Below, piece by piece: positions 26,607 to 34,919 of a stretch of 54,778 nt of DNA. Source of the stretch: a virus; the IMG/VR virus record IMGVR_UViG_3300034051_000394, positions 1 through 54,778 of that record. One strand, given 5' to 3'. Position 1 is the stretch's first letter; each line of letters starts with the position of its first letter. The notes beneath the pieces were generated by a model. That model was not told the origin of the DNA, ran no database searches, and saw only the letters and a program-made list of their open reading frames with translations. The translations under genes and the position numbers were made by a program.

Positions 26607-28466
26607 TTACACTATTTCACATGCTCCCCCTGCACAAGCTGCCTCACCAGAAAGATTAGTATTATCTTGTAACTCAATTACTTTAGTTAAATCAACACTA
26701 CTCAAAGATTTCATCATCTTTTCATAAGTTTGTTCATCACAATCTTCAAAAGGTGCTTGTTGGTATGTTCCACCATTATATGGTAATACGGATAATCCAT
26801 TATAGAATTTTCTATTTTCCCACATCCATTCACCAGCATATTCCCACTCATCCTCTTTTAAAGATATCGTTGCAGATACGTTGTGACTGTTTTGTCCACC
26901 TCTATGTCCAGGTTTAATCCATTCTTGAGATACTTTTTTAACTCTTTCTAATAAATCAAAAGATGATTCATATCTTAAAATAGAACCCTCAGGTGATTTT
27001 TGTGGAATCGATATTACCGCAGTATCGTGTGGTCTGAATATTTCATCCTCAACTAATTCTGGGTGGTTGTTAGATAAATACGTGTAAATTGCTTCATTTT
27101 TACCTACTCTAATTCTTCTAACGTAGTAATCATTATGCCAAGCATGAATACCTGAAGATGTACCTAAAACTAACGATGACGTACCTGAAGGTTTAACCGT
27201 TGTAGTTCTAGCAGCGTTATTAATACCAATTAATTTCGCAACTCTCTCATTTTCTTCTTTAACCGCCTTAGCCGCCAATTTCATATCATAACCTAAAACT
27301 ACTCCAGATCCAATACCTGTCATACCAACACCAATTAGTGCGTCTTTCTCAGTAGTTCTTTTCCATACATCTCTTAAATAATGGAAGTCTGTATATCCTG
27401 CCTGTAATGTACCAATAAATGCTGCCCCTTTAACTCTAGTTTCGAAATCTTCTTGTGATTCAATATCCGAAGCATTAACCTCACATAAATTACAGAATTG
27501 GTATGGTCTCAATCCAATCTCACAACAAGGATTAGTTCCCCAATCTTTATCGTTTGATAAGTAGATTCCTGGTTCACCTGCACCAGATAATTCGATTCTC
27601 TTCCACAAATCTAAGAAGAATTCTTTTGTGATTTTGTGTCTAAGTAATACTGCTGAGTTGTTAGCCCTTCCTCTTTGTGGGTTTAATTCCCACCAATTAC
27701 CAGATTTACATGAAATCATTTCATTGTCATCCGCACTAAATAAACTAATTAGTGCTGCTCTTCTAATACCACCCGCTAATACCGCATCTGCAATATGACA
27801 AACAATATCATGAACCTCAATAGGTGATAATTTTTCTCCGTCAGATTTTGCATCTAATACTTTTTTAATATTATGTATACAATCTTTTAATGGTTGTGGT
27901 CCAGGTGCTTTTCCACCTGATGTAACTAATAATGCACCCTTTTGTCTAATATCCGAAAAATCAAATATCGGTGTAGATGACTTTATCCCAAAATAAGATT
28001 CTACTAACATCTTAATTGCGTCCGCCCATCCTTCTATAGAATCACTAATTAGATATCTTCTATTTCTATTAGGGTTTGGTTTTTTGATATCAGGTAACGC
28101 CTCAACGTGATGTTTTTGTACTGAGAACCCAACACCTGTTCCACCTAAAAGTAAGAACATTGTTTCTGAAAATGCGTCAACATGATCAATAGGTAAATAT
28201 GCACAGTTATATACTCTGTTAGGTGATATTTCTATCGGTTTTCCACCAAATTGTAAACTTCTCATTGATGGTAATATTTTTTTATCGTACACCAATTGGT
28301 AAACTCCCTCAATCTCATTTTTAATGTTAGGGTATTTTTTTTGATGCATTTCTTTGTTTCTAGTAACTAACTCTTCCCACGTTTCTCGTCTATTTTCTGT
28401 AGGTAGATATTTGGCATATTTCATATATACCGTAATGTCAGATAGAATTCTGTTTGATAACTCCAT
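26607..28466 (-). CDS. nrdJ: Class II (adenosylcobalamin-dependent) ribonucleotide reductase
   Basis: A 619-residue enzyme that reduces ribonucleotides to deoxyribonucleotides. It resembles the monomeric Lactobacillus-type RTPR (about 740 residues). Visible signatures are NCAYLPIDHVDAFSETMF near residue 87 (redox cysteine), GGTGVGFSVQ, GIRRAALISLF, and the active-site NPCCEIGLRPYQFCNLCEVN near residues 311-330, where the first cysteine of NPCCEI would carry the thiyl radical and a cysteine of the QFCNLC segment the second redox thiol. KPSGTSSLVLGTSSG lines the substrate site. The C-terminus ends CAGGACEIV, the Cys-x4-Cys shuttle of this class. No small-subunit or activase gene is present, as expected for class II. 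It needs no oxygen but does need B12 from the host. Confidence 0.95.
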   Translation of the reverse strand: MELSNRILSDITVYMKYAKYLPTENRRETWEELVTRNKEMHQKKYPNIKNEIEGVYQLVYDKKILPSMRSLQFGGKPIEISPNRVYNCAYLPIDHVDAFSETMFLLLGGTGVGFSVQKHHVEALPDIKKPNPNRNRRYLISDSIEGWADAIKMLVESYFGIKSSTPIFDFSDIRQKGALLVTSGGKAPGPQPLKDCIHNIKKVLDAKSDGEKLSPIEVHDIVCHIADAVLAGGIRRAALISLFSADDNEMISCKSGNWWELNPQRGRANNSAVLLRHKITKEFFLDLWKRIELSGAGEPGIYLSNDKDWGTNPCCEIGLRPYQFCNLCEVNASDIESQEDFETRVKGAAFIGTLQAGYTDFHYLRDVWKRTTEKDALIGVGMTGIGSGVVLGYDMKLAAKAVKEENERVAKLIGINNAARTTTVKPSGTSSLVLGTSSGIHAWHNDYYVRRIRVGKNEAIYTYLSNNHPELVEDEIFRPHDTAVISIPQKSPEGSILRYESSFDLLERVKKVSQEWIKPGHRGGQNSHNVSATISLKEDEWEYAGEWMWENRKFYNGLSVLPYNGGTYQQAPFEDCDEQTYEKMMKSLSSVDLTKVIELQDNTNLSGEAACAGGACEIV

Positions 28467-28555
28467 TTTTTATTTTATTTTTTATTATTATTTATTAGGG
28501 TGTTTGTTTCCACAATGACTTATATTATAAACCATTTTTTTTATTAATTTATAAA

Positions 28556-29947
28556 TCAGTTATTATTCATTGGAGTACTTCTTTTCTTTTGTATTGTACT
28601 AGCAATAAAATCTGAATCTTTCTTTTTCAAACCTTTTCCATGTTCTAAAAGTGTGACATCATTACTTTCACTAGTGTCAATAACTAAAGTACCATTATCA
28701 AAAACTATATCATCGAAAACAACACCATCCTTACCAAATCTAGATTTAAGAATTGCCAATGTAGCCCTTCCTTCTTCTTTTTGATCTAATGTTTTTGCTA
28801 CCGATAAAATAAAGTGACCTATCTGCCCCTTTTTAATAGAACCACCCATCATATTAGCCTCCACTAAATCTGCTCCAATAGAACTACGATTTCCTTGTAC
28901 CGCAGTCCATCCAGCGATATCTAGTTCAGATAACATAGTTTCAAATTGTCTCATCACATTTCCTTCACCACTGTATTCGTCTTTAAAAACTTTAGTTGGT
29001 TGTACGCAGTCAATGTAATCTAAAAAAACAATATCAGGTTTAATACCAGAAGAAATTAATTTTCTAAGATATTGTTTGATGTGGGTAATTGTTGTACCAT
29101 CACTAGACATCTTTTTCAAAATTAAATTATTCTCTAAGTTTTGGAATCTTGGTAGGGCTTCTTTTACTTCTTCACTTCTATCACCTAATTCACTTAATCC
29201 GATACCAGTGAAACAAGTAAAGTGTTTTCTTTGGATAACCTTAACATTGTCTTCGAAAAATATCTGAACAACGTTTTTACCCATCAAATACGCAGTGTTT
29301 GCCATTCTAGTCATAATAGTTGTTTTACCAACACCAAATGCGGCTAAAATAACACCCAATTCACCCTTAGATAATCCTCCACCCATAAGGTTATCGATTC
29401 CCGTCAAACCTGTTGCGATAGGGCTTCTAAAATCTTCCGATAACACATCTTCGATAGCGTGAAATATATCAACACCTTCATCCTTCTCTGTACCAACTGA
29501 TATAGCCTGTTTTACTAATTCTTCACATTCTTCATATCTATCAAAATCTCCATTATCTAATATCTTTTGGATTTTCTGAGTAGCCTTCTTAAGTTCTTGT
29601 TGTTTGCAGAACTTAATGGCAACATCTTGTATGTGTAAACAGTCTTTATTATCAGATTCTTTTACCTCTTTAATTAATTCTACTGCCGATTCTCTTGCTA
29701 TTTCTCTACGGACTTGCGTTTTAATTAAATTAAAGATAGTTTCATAAGAAGGTATTGTTTCATACTTTTCATAGTAATCTTTCAAACTAGCCACAATTAG
29801 TCTCATATACTCATTATCAAAATAGTTGGGGTCAACTATTGAAATGATGGTTTCTGAAAATTTATGATCTTCCACTAATTGTTTTACTAACTTTACTTGA
29901 AAACTATAGCCTAAATAGCCTAAGTTAATACTCTCATTTTTCGCCAT
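28556..29947 (-). CDS. gp41: Replicative DNA helicase, DnaB/T4 gp41-like
   Basis: A 463-residue protein, close to T4 gp41 (475). The N-terminal about 160 residues are helical, as in DnaB N-domains. The RecA-like motor follows: Walker A AAFGVGKTT near residues 198-206, an ITHIKQYLRKLISSGIKPD helix, Walker B DIVFLDYIDCV near residue 305, a QGNRSSIGADLVEANMMGGS sensor segment (residues about 345-365), and the gp41-like end ATLAILKSRFGKDGVVFDDI. It unwinds the fork as a hexamer and would normally work with a primase, which is not in this window. It starts at ATG 29947, 14 bases after the 163-residue gene's stop. Confidence 0.92.
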   Translation of the reverse strand: MAKNESINLGYLGYSFQVKLVKQLVEDHKFSETIISIVDPNYFDNEYMRLIVASLKDYYEKYETIPSYETIFNLIKTQVRREIARESAVELIKEVKESDNKDCLHIQDVAIKFCKQQELKKATQKIQKILDNGDFDRYEECEELVKQAISVGTEKDEGVDIFHAIEDVLSEDFRSPIATGLTGIDNLMGGGLSKGELGVILAAFGVGKTTIMTRMANTAYLMGKNVVQIFFEDNVKVIQRKHFTCFTGIGLSELGDRSEEVKEALPRFQNLENNLILKKMSSDGTTITHIKQYLRKLISSGIKPDIVFLDYIDCVQPTKVFKDEYSGEGNVMRQFETMLSELDIAGWTAVQGNRSSIGADLVEANMMGGSIKKGQIGHFILSVAKTLDQKEEGRATLAILKSRFGKDGVVFDDIVFDNGTLVIDTSESNDVTLLEHGKGLKKKDSDFIASTIQKKRSTPMNNN

Positions 29948-29961
29948 TCTTATATCTGATT

Positions 29962-30453
29962 TTAGTTATTAATAAATATGCCATCTAGGTTATAACCGCA
30001 GTAATTTTTTGTATAATTTTCCATACTTAACCCTTGTTGCAAATAATCGATGATTTTAGGGATAATTTTTCTTATATCCACATCGTATCTAACATTTGGC
30101 GGGTAATCGTTACCACTAAATATTTTTTCACATATAACTCTATCCTTAACCTTTAACTGAAAGGTGAAGAAGTCTTCGTTGTCATATATGTCAACCTTTT
30201 CTGTTTCTTCTGCCGTAGTATAAAAATTAGAATACTTTTCCATATAATCATATGTATTATTTTTAAAATGTTCTCTAATAACTTCTACTGCACTATCTAC
30301 TACCTCTTTTACTTCATATGATAAAAGGGAGTCTCTATTGAAATTTTTAATATTAAAATTTCTTCCTACAATTGGGTTTCCGTTAATCATAAATAAGAAT
30401 TCATACGGATAACTTTGATAATTTTGTTGATTTTTTTTCATTTCTTTAAACAT
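29962..30453 (-). CDS. Conserved-looking replication-operon protein of unknown function
   Basis: A 163-residue protein overlapping the exonuclease gene by 8 bases and ending 14 bases before the helicase start, so translation is likely coupled to both. It contains a beta-rich opening (YPYEFLFMINGNPIVGRNFN), a helix (EVVDSAVEVIREHFKNN), an acidic beta segment (DNEDFFTFQLKVKDRVICEK) and a C-terminal helix (DIRKIIPKIIDYLQQGLSME). No nucleic-acid-binding motif is evident. T4 helicase loader gp59 would fit the location but not the sequence as far as I can see, so I do not assign it. Confidence 0.6.
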   Translation of the reverse strand: MFKEMKKNQQNYQSYPYEFLFMINGNPIVGRNFNIKNFNRDSLLSYEVKEVVDSAVEVIREHFKNNTYDYMEKYSNFYTTAEETEKVDIYDNEDFFTFQLKVKDRVICEKIFSGNDYPPNVRYDVDIRKIIPKIIDYLQQGLSMENYTKNYCGYNLDGIFINN

Positions 30454-31489
30454 TAATTTGACTAAAATAACTCTTTTCTTTTTTTATTATTGATAAGAAT
30501 GGTTGTAAAAAATTTATATAACCATCACTACCACCTGGAATCGCCATCATCAAACCATCTTCTATCATCATTTTAATAACATTCTTTACCTCCCTACCTT
30601 CAGGATCTATGGTGGTATTAAATATATAATCTAATTCAGTTTTAGTTGATTCTATTAATAACGGTTTTCTTAGGTTTATAATTTTTTCATTGACTTCAAA
30701 AATCATATCCTTTTGTGAACCTTTGGTAACTTTATTAAGGATGTTATCTAGTGATTTCAATCTATTCTTTCTTTCATTTTGTATAGTTACAATTTTACTA
30801 AAAATATATTCTAAAGTCAAAGTTTTTTCTCTTATTTCGGGAAAAAAATTAACTAAAGTTTTTTCACTGATACCTTGTATACCTTTTATATTGTCACTAG
30901 TATCACCAGTAATGATTTTTATTAATTTAAGATTGGATGGGTGGTGGTTAAAGTATGTTAAATAATTATCCTGTGTAATTATTTTCTTTAGATTTAAAAC
31001 ATATACACCAACTCTATCACTTATTAATTGACATAGATCTCTATCATTACTCATTATCACTACTTTCTCATCATCTGACATATTTTGAACGTAGTAACCA
31101 ATACAATCATCGGCTTCTATTATTTCATCCTTATACTGTCTTATGAAAAGTTCTTCACAATAAGAAATAACTCTTTCTTTTTGAAGATATAATTCTAAAT
31201 CTGAAGGAGGTTGTTCATCATAAAAATTTTTACCTCTATTAGATTTATATTCTTTGTAGATATCATATCTTAATCTACCACTGAATGGTCCGTCCCAAAA
31301 AACATAGACTCTATCGAATTTATATTCATTTAACATTTTTCTAACCATAGTTAGAAATTGAAAAATACCGCCTATGTGGGTGTCTTTATAGTAAAGATCT
31401 TTAGCCCCATGATAGGCGGTTTTAATCAACGAGTCACCATCAACAACAAGTGTTTTTTTAAATTTTTTCTTTTTTTCAGGGAATTTCAC
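30446..31489 (-). CDS. 5'-3' exonuclease / FEN-type RNase H
   Basis: A 347-residue FEN-family nuclease (T4 RNase H is 305). The start is GTG 31489; the same frame is closed by a stop about 24 bases upstream. Acidic metal ligands are visible in order: D17 and D19 in VVDGDSL, VFWDGPFSGRLRYDIYKEYK with the conserved Arg-Lys helix, EIIEADDCIGYYV, VVIMSNDRDLCQLISD, and the helix-three-turn-helix region IITGDTSDNIKGIQGISEKT. It would remove RNA primers and flaps during lagging-strand synthesis. It lies 25 bases after the recombinase stop and overlaps the next gene by 8 bases. The C-terminal 120 residues after the H3TH are less conserved and may bind SSB. Confidence 0.9.
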   Translation of the reverse strand: MKFPEKKKKFKKTLVVDGDSLIKTAYHGAKDLYYKDTHIGGIFQFLTMVRKMLNEYKFDRVYVFWDGPFSGRLRYDIYKEYKSNRGKNFYDEQPPSDLELYLQKERVISYCEELFIRQYKDEIIEADDCIGYYVQNMSDDEKVVIMSNDRDLCQLISDRVGVYVLNLKKIITQDNYLTYFNHHPSNLKLIKIITGDTSDNIKGIQGISEKTLVNFFPEIREKTLTLEYIFSKIVTIQNERKNRLKSLDNILNKVTKGSQKDMIFEVNEKIINLRKPLLIESTKTELDYIFNTTIDPEGREVKNVIKMMIEDGLMMAIPGGSDGYINFLQPFLSIIKKEKSYFSQINV

Positions 31490-31514
31490 ACATTCTTTAT
31501 TGAAGGTTCAACAA

Positions 31515-32564
31515 TCAATCGTCAGAGTAATCTACAGGAGACTCAATTACGTTGTCTTCAACTACATCAAAAGATGTGTCATCAAATACACCATCAAATA
31601 CCTCAGCCCAATAATCTTTGTTATCAGATTTGTATTTGTCAATGTCTTTTTTATCATCTTCAATGAAACCGTGTGTGGTTGCAAGTATTTTGTTATCTGC
31701 GTAACCTAAACCATTCATATGGTTCTTATGGATACCCACTTTAGTTCTAATTGCAAAATTAACTTTTCTACCCTTATTAGTTGCAGAAAGTTTAGATACT
31801 CCAGAACTCTTTTGATTTCCAAACAAAAATACTAATGCACATGATAGGTAAATAGAATTACCCCCTTTAGGTGCAATTGTTGGTTGTCCAAATGGATTAT
31901 CAGGTAATGCTACCCAAGGTTGGTTTACAAATACCATTGTGTTGGTATGTGGATAACTCTCTTTTCTAGAGGATGTTATTCTTTGTGCCAATCCCATACC
32001 CCATTTTTCAGATATTACTCTCGCAGTGTGTTGGTTTCCTCCTTTTCCATCAAAACTCATTTGACAAGGTATTGTACCAATAGAATCCCATAAAAATACT
32101 ATATCATATGGTATTTCACCGTTCTTTTGAGCATCCAATACTTCGGTAACATAATCAAATGCTTGTTCTATATAATCAAAACCTAATTTATATAGTAAGA
32201 ATCCGTCCCAATACGCAGAAACTTCTCCTGTTGATTCATCAACTTCTTCAATATACTCAGTTTCTAAACCCATTTGTTTGGCGTGTTCGAAACTAAATTT
32301 TTGTTCTGTAATAATGAAAACAGGTAAGATATTTTTCTTTTGTGCGTCTACCGCAGTTTGTAAAAGTGCAGTTGTTTTTCCAGTGTCAGAATGACCTAGA
32401 AGCATATTAATCTGACCCATAGCGGGTCCTGGTAATCCAGTCGCCTTTTGAAAGGCTTCCCCTAGATCGAAGTACCTTTGTTCTTTGTACTTCTCACTAG
32501 AGGAAAACTTCTTTCTTATAGACGAAAAATCAGATGCTTTTTTCTTAAGTGGTTGTTTCGCCAT
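31515..32564 (-). CDS. uvsX: UvsX-like RecA recombinase
   Basis: A 349-residue recombinase with a RecA/UvsX core. Walker A is GHSDTGKTT at residues about 56-64, the catalytic-glutamate strand lies in VFIITEQKFSFEHA, Walker B is DIVFLWDSIGT near residue 155, and MVFVNQPWVALPDNPFGQPT with PKGGNSIYLSCALVFLFG forms the L1/L2 region. The C-terminal tail is acidic (ESPVDYSDD), as in RecA proteins, where it tempers DNA binding. T4 UvsX is about 390 residues. It catalyses strand exchange and recombination-dependent replication with the neighbouring SSB, whose stop lies 8 bases upstream. No UvsY-like mediator is recognised, though the unassigned 163-residue protein downstream is a possibility. Confidence 0.93.
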   Translation of the reverse strand: MAKQPLKKKASDFSSIRKKFSSSEKYKEQRYFDLGEAFQKATGLPGPAMGQINMLLGHSDTGKTTALLQTAVDAQKKNILPVFIITEQKFSFEHAKQMGLETEYIEEVDESTGEVSAYWDGFLLYKLGFDYIEQAFDYVTEVLDAQKNGEIPYDIVFLWDSIGTIPCQMSFDGKGGNQHTARVISEKWGMGLAQRITSSRKESYPHTNTMVFVNQPWVALPDNPFGQPTIAPKGGNSIYLSCALVFLFGNQKSSGVSKLSATNKGRKVNFAIRTKVGIHKNHMNGLGYADNKILATTHGFIEDDKKDIDKYKSDNKDYWAEVFDGVFDDTSFDVVEDNVIESPVDYSDD

Positions 32565-32572
32565 AATATATA

Positions 32573-33475
32573 TTAAAACGGTAATTCATCATCATCACCA
32601 TCTAAAGACGTTGATTCAACATCAAAAGAATCTGTTTCATCATCACTGAAGTCCTGTTCAAAGGATTTTGTTGTTTCAGTTCTCATAAAATTAATTTCTT
32701 CTGTTAAAGACGCAGTTTCTTTTTCTTCTTTGTCTTCTTCAGCAACAAACTTCTTCTGTTCTGAATCCCAAATAGGTGTTTTGTTAGTTGCGACAATATC
32801 TAAGTATTCTTGTGTCTTTTTAGAATAAACATCTCTATGTGTTTCATCATTATTAAACCAATCATTAGCCTTTTCTTTGTCTTTAGTTAGGATAGATGAA
32901 TCATCTGCCATAATAGAATTAACAACACTAAAATTTTTGTCGTTTCTACCTGTAGTGATGATAATATCTCTACCTTCTCTAGGATCAGTAATATCACCTT
33001 TTACTTTAAATAAAGGAATGATTTTATCCATAATACCGTCACCAGTATATTTGTGTTTAAATCTCCAAAATTTAACTCCGTGATCTTCATTCTCTCTGTC
33101 GATACCTTTAACTACATAGAATTTTCTAGGTATGAAGTCTTTCGCTAATTTCTTAGCCTTTTCTGAACCATCTTCATATAAGGCATCTTTAGCCTCACAT
33201 AGTGGACAGTGTTCACCATCGTTTAAATGGTTACAATAAATTTTATCCCAATTACCATTAACTAATTTTTCGTGATAGTAAACCTCCGTGAATGGAGAAC
33301 TACCGTCTTTCTTAGGTAAGATTCGGAATGTTTTTGTGTGGGATTTTACCCCTTTAGGTAGTTTCTCACTGAAGTACTTTTTCAGTCGGTCTTCGTTAGA
33401 GAGTTTTTTACCACTTTTCGCTGGCTCAGTGTTTTTTTCGTACTGAGACAGAATTGCATCTAAAGTATTACTCAT
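32573..33475 (-). CDS. gp32: Single-stranded DNA-binding protein, T4 gp32-like
   Basis: A 300-residue protein close to T4 gp32 (301). The N-terminus is basic and helical (KKLSNEDRLKKYFSEKLPKG), then an OB-type core with a zinc site IYCNHLNDGEHCPLCEAK (residues about 79-97; Cys, His, Cys, Cys candidates). The C-terminal 60 residues are strongly acidic and end DGDDDELPF. That last stretch resembles the DDDIPF tip of bacterial SSB rather than the T4 tail, and would recruit partner proteins. It is the first gene of the replication operon, directly behind a promoter at 33502-33530. It coats single strands and partners UvsX, exonuclease and helicase. Confidence 0.9.
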   Translation of the reverse strand: MSNTLDAILSQYEKNTEPAKSGKKLSNEDRLKKYFSEKLPKGVKSHTKTFRILPKKDGSSPFTEVYYHEKLVNGNWDKIYCNHLNDGEHCPLCEAKDALYEDGSEKAKKLAKDFIPRKFYVVKGIDRENEDHGVKFWRFKHKYTGDGIMDKIIPLFKVKGDITDPREGRDIIITTGRNDKNFSVVNSIMADDSSILTKDKEKANDWFNNDETHRDVYSKKTQEYLDIVATNKTPIWDSEQKKFVAEEDKEEKETASLTEEINFMRTETTKSFEQDFSDDETDSFDVESTSLDGDDDELPF

Positions 33476-33499
33476 TGTATAAAAATTTTAAATTATATA

Positions 33500-33530
33500 C
33501 AATTATACTAACGAAATATCAAAAAGTCAA
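33500..33530 (-). promoter_or_regulatory. Promoter of the replication operon
   Basis: The minus strand reads TTGACT (33530-33525), 17 bases, TATAAT (33507-33502). Seen as a Bacteroidota promoter it is TTG, 20 bases, TATAATTG, with the same 20-base spacing as the metzincin promoter. The predicted leader before ATG 33475 is about 20 bases. Confidence 0.7.
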
Positions 33531-33545
33531 TAAAAAAAGGGGTTT

Positions 33546-34277
33546 TTAGTCATTTTCTTCTGTTTTACTAAATGAAAAAGATTTTCTTATGTCCTTTTCA
33601 TTATAGTTGTCAACATCGCTTTGTTTAAGAACAAATTCTTCTTCTTCCTCTGTTGGTTCGTATCCTTCTTTATCTTTCCAAAAATCAGTTAACTTAATAC
33701 TATAAGGGAACGAATCCATAGATCTCATTTCTAATCTTTCGACAGGTGTTGGATTTCTTTTCTCAATTTCCCTTTCCAAATCATCAATTTTATTGATTAC
33801 ATTGTCCATACCAGAAACTTGATTTTCTAAATCAGATAATTTAGTCAACAGTTCATCCATTTTAGTACTCATACCTTCTACAGAAGATTTAGTTTCTTCG
33901 GTTTTATCAACAATATCTGTCACATCTATTTCAACAGAACTATCATCAGTTCCAGTACTAGTCTCAGGAGTCTCAGCAGCAGGTTCATCCGCATCTACAT
34001 CTTCTACTTCCGCATCATCCGCCAATGGATCAGTTTCAGTTTTCTCCGCACCAGCCTCAGGTGCAGTTTCCGCTCCTGCTTCTGGGGCAGTTTCATCACC
34101 ACCTACTGACATAAATGGGTCGTCACCAGCATCACCTGCAGGATCTTGTTCAGTAATGTATTGATCATCTGTAAGTAGATTACCATTTTCATCTTTTTCA
34201 TTTTCAGGTACATAAAATGTGTACTCTAATAATTGTCTATATCTTTTTAATTCCTCGGAAAGTACTTTTTTGTTCAT
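33546..34277 (-). CDS. Acidic coiled-coil protein with LxEExxRxxxL N-terminal signature
   Basis: A 243-residue protein. The N-terminus MNKKVLSEELKRYRQLLEYT matches the signature seen in the Cys-rich 690-residue protein and inside the partial protein at the right edge. Residues about 45-120 are a very acidic, Ala/Pro/Glu-rich linker with repeats of ETAPEAGA. Residues about 130-170 form a heptad coiled coil (KMDELLTKLSDLENQVSGMD). The C-terminus contains KLTDFWKDKEGYEPTEEEEE. No cysteines or enzymatic motifs are seen. It lies in a short unit with the 62-residue protein, upstream of the replication operon. It could be a scaffold-like or core protein, or a tail linker; the sequence does not decide. 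Confidence 0.5.
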   Translation of the reverse strand: MNKKVLSEELKRYRQLLEYTFYVPENEKDENGNLLTDDQYITEQDPAGDAGDDPFMSVGGDETAPEAGAETAPEAGAEKTETDPLADDAEVEDVDADEPAAETPETSTGTDDSSVEIDVTDIVDKTEETKSSVEGMSTKMDELLTKLSDLENQVSGMDNVINKIDDLEREIEKRNPTPVERLEMRSMDSFPYSIKLTDFWKDKEGYEPTEEEEEFVLKQSDVDNYNEKDIRKSFSFSKTEEND

Positions 34278-34278
34278 A

Positions 34279-34467
34279 TTACATTAATAGTTGTCTGCCG
34301 TCATTAGTTTTATATATCTTATTCACTCTTTCCACTATTTCTTTTCCATCGTTAATAAGACATTCTTCACCAACACACTCTTCATTTTTGGTGGTATTAT
34401 CGTTTAAAAAATCATTAAGTGATTTTTCTAAATTTTCGTTTTTTTTAGTATCTCTATTTGTTTCCAT
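34279..34467 (-). CDS. Small unknown protein (62 residues)
   Basis: A 62-residue hydrophilic protein beginning METNRDTKKNENLEKSLNDF, with a CVGEEC pair in the middle and a helical C-terminus (GKEIVERVNKIYKTNDGRQL). It sits directly before the acidic coiled-coil gene (1-base gap), and a strong TATTTAT element lies 10 bases upstream. Its short length makes family assignment impossible here, but tight spacing and the upstream element support it as a real gene. Confidence 0.55.
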   Translation of the reverse strand: METNRDTKKNENLEKSLNDFLNDNTTKNEECVGEECLINDGKEIVERVNKIYKTNDGRQLLM

Positions 34468-34477
34468 AATACTTTTA

Positions 34478-34491
34478 TTATATAAATATTA
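34478..34491 (-). promoter_or_regulatory. TATTTAT upstream element (full-length copy)
   Basis: Minus-strand TAATATTTATATAA, 10 bases upstream of ATG 34467, is identical over 14 bases to copies at 45071-45084 and, but for flanks, 48485-48498. It heads a new short gene unit after the 145-residue gene, supporting a promoter role. Confidence 0.45.
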
Positions 34492-34496
34492 TGATA

Positions 34497-34919
34497 TTAG
34501 GAAAAATGTTTATTTATGTCGATAATTTTTAATTCATCGTTTTTTACGATTATCATTTTATTTTGATATTCGTCCCAATTTATTTTTACATTTTTATAGT
34601 CTATGTTACCAACTTCGTGTTCACTGATTTTCTCTATTAATTTATTTAATGCATTAATAGTATAAAAACACTCACCTTTTTTATGAACAATTATTGTTGA
34701 TGGGAAGAATGAAGAGGTTTCTACTTTTTGACCTTCTTCAACTTTAACTAAAAAAGTTAAAATTTTTTTATTAACTTCTTCAAAATTATATTGAAATATG
34801 TTTTTTTCTTTTATTCCAAATCTTTTATATAAATAATTCTTAAAACTTTCTATTTTATCTTGATATACAAAAGATGCTAATGTTATATTTTTACCGCTCG
34901 ATTCCATTTCCATTTCCAT
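34497..34919 (-). CDS. Unknown protein overlapping its upstream neighbour
   Basis: I use ATG 34919 (140 codons); the frame extends to a TTG at 34934, and ATGs at 34913 and 34907 are also possible. It overlaps the 202-residue gene by 17-29 bases within a GGAAAT repeat. The middle has a hydrophobic strand pattern (KKILTFLVKVEEGQKVETSS) and ECFYTINALNKLIEKI, a motif I associate only loosely with phage proteins of unknown function. The C-terminus has VKINWDEYQNKMIIVKNDEL. The overlap suggests either coupled translation or a split single gene. No function is assigned. Confidence 0.5.
   Translation of the reverse strand: MEMEMESSGKNITLASFVYQDKIESFKNYLYKRFGIKEKNIFQYNFEEVNKKILTFLVKVEEGQKVETSSFFPSTIIVHKKGECFYTINALNKLIEKISEHEVGNIDYKNVKINWDEYQNKMIIVKNDELKIIDINKHFS

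Noticed and set aside
29962-30453. Assignment of the 163-residue protein as helicase loader gp59 or UvsY
   Set aside because: The place in the operon fits but no sequence motif supports either.
33531-33545. A5-G4-T5 stretch after the acidic coiled-coil gene as a terminator
   Set aside because: The stem would be A:T only with a loop of four, too weak to support.
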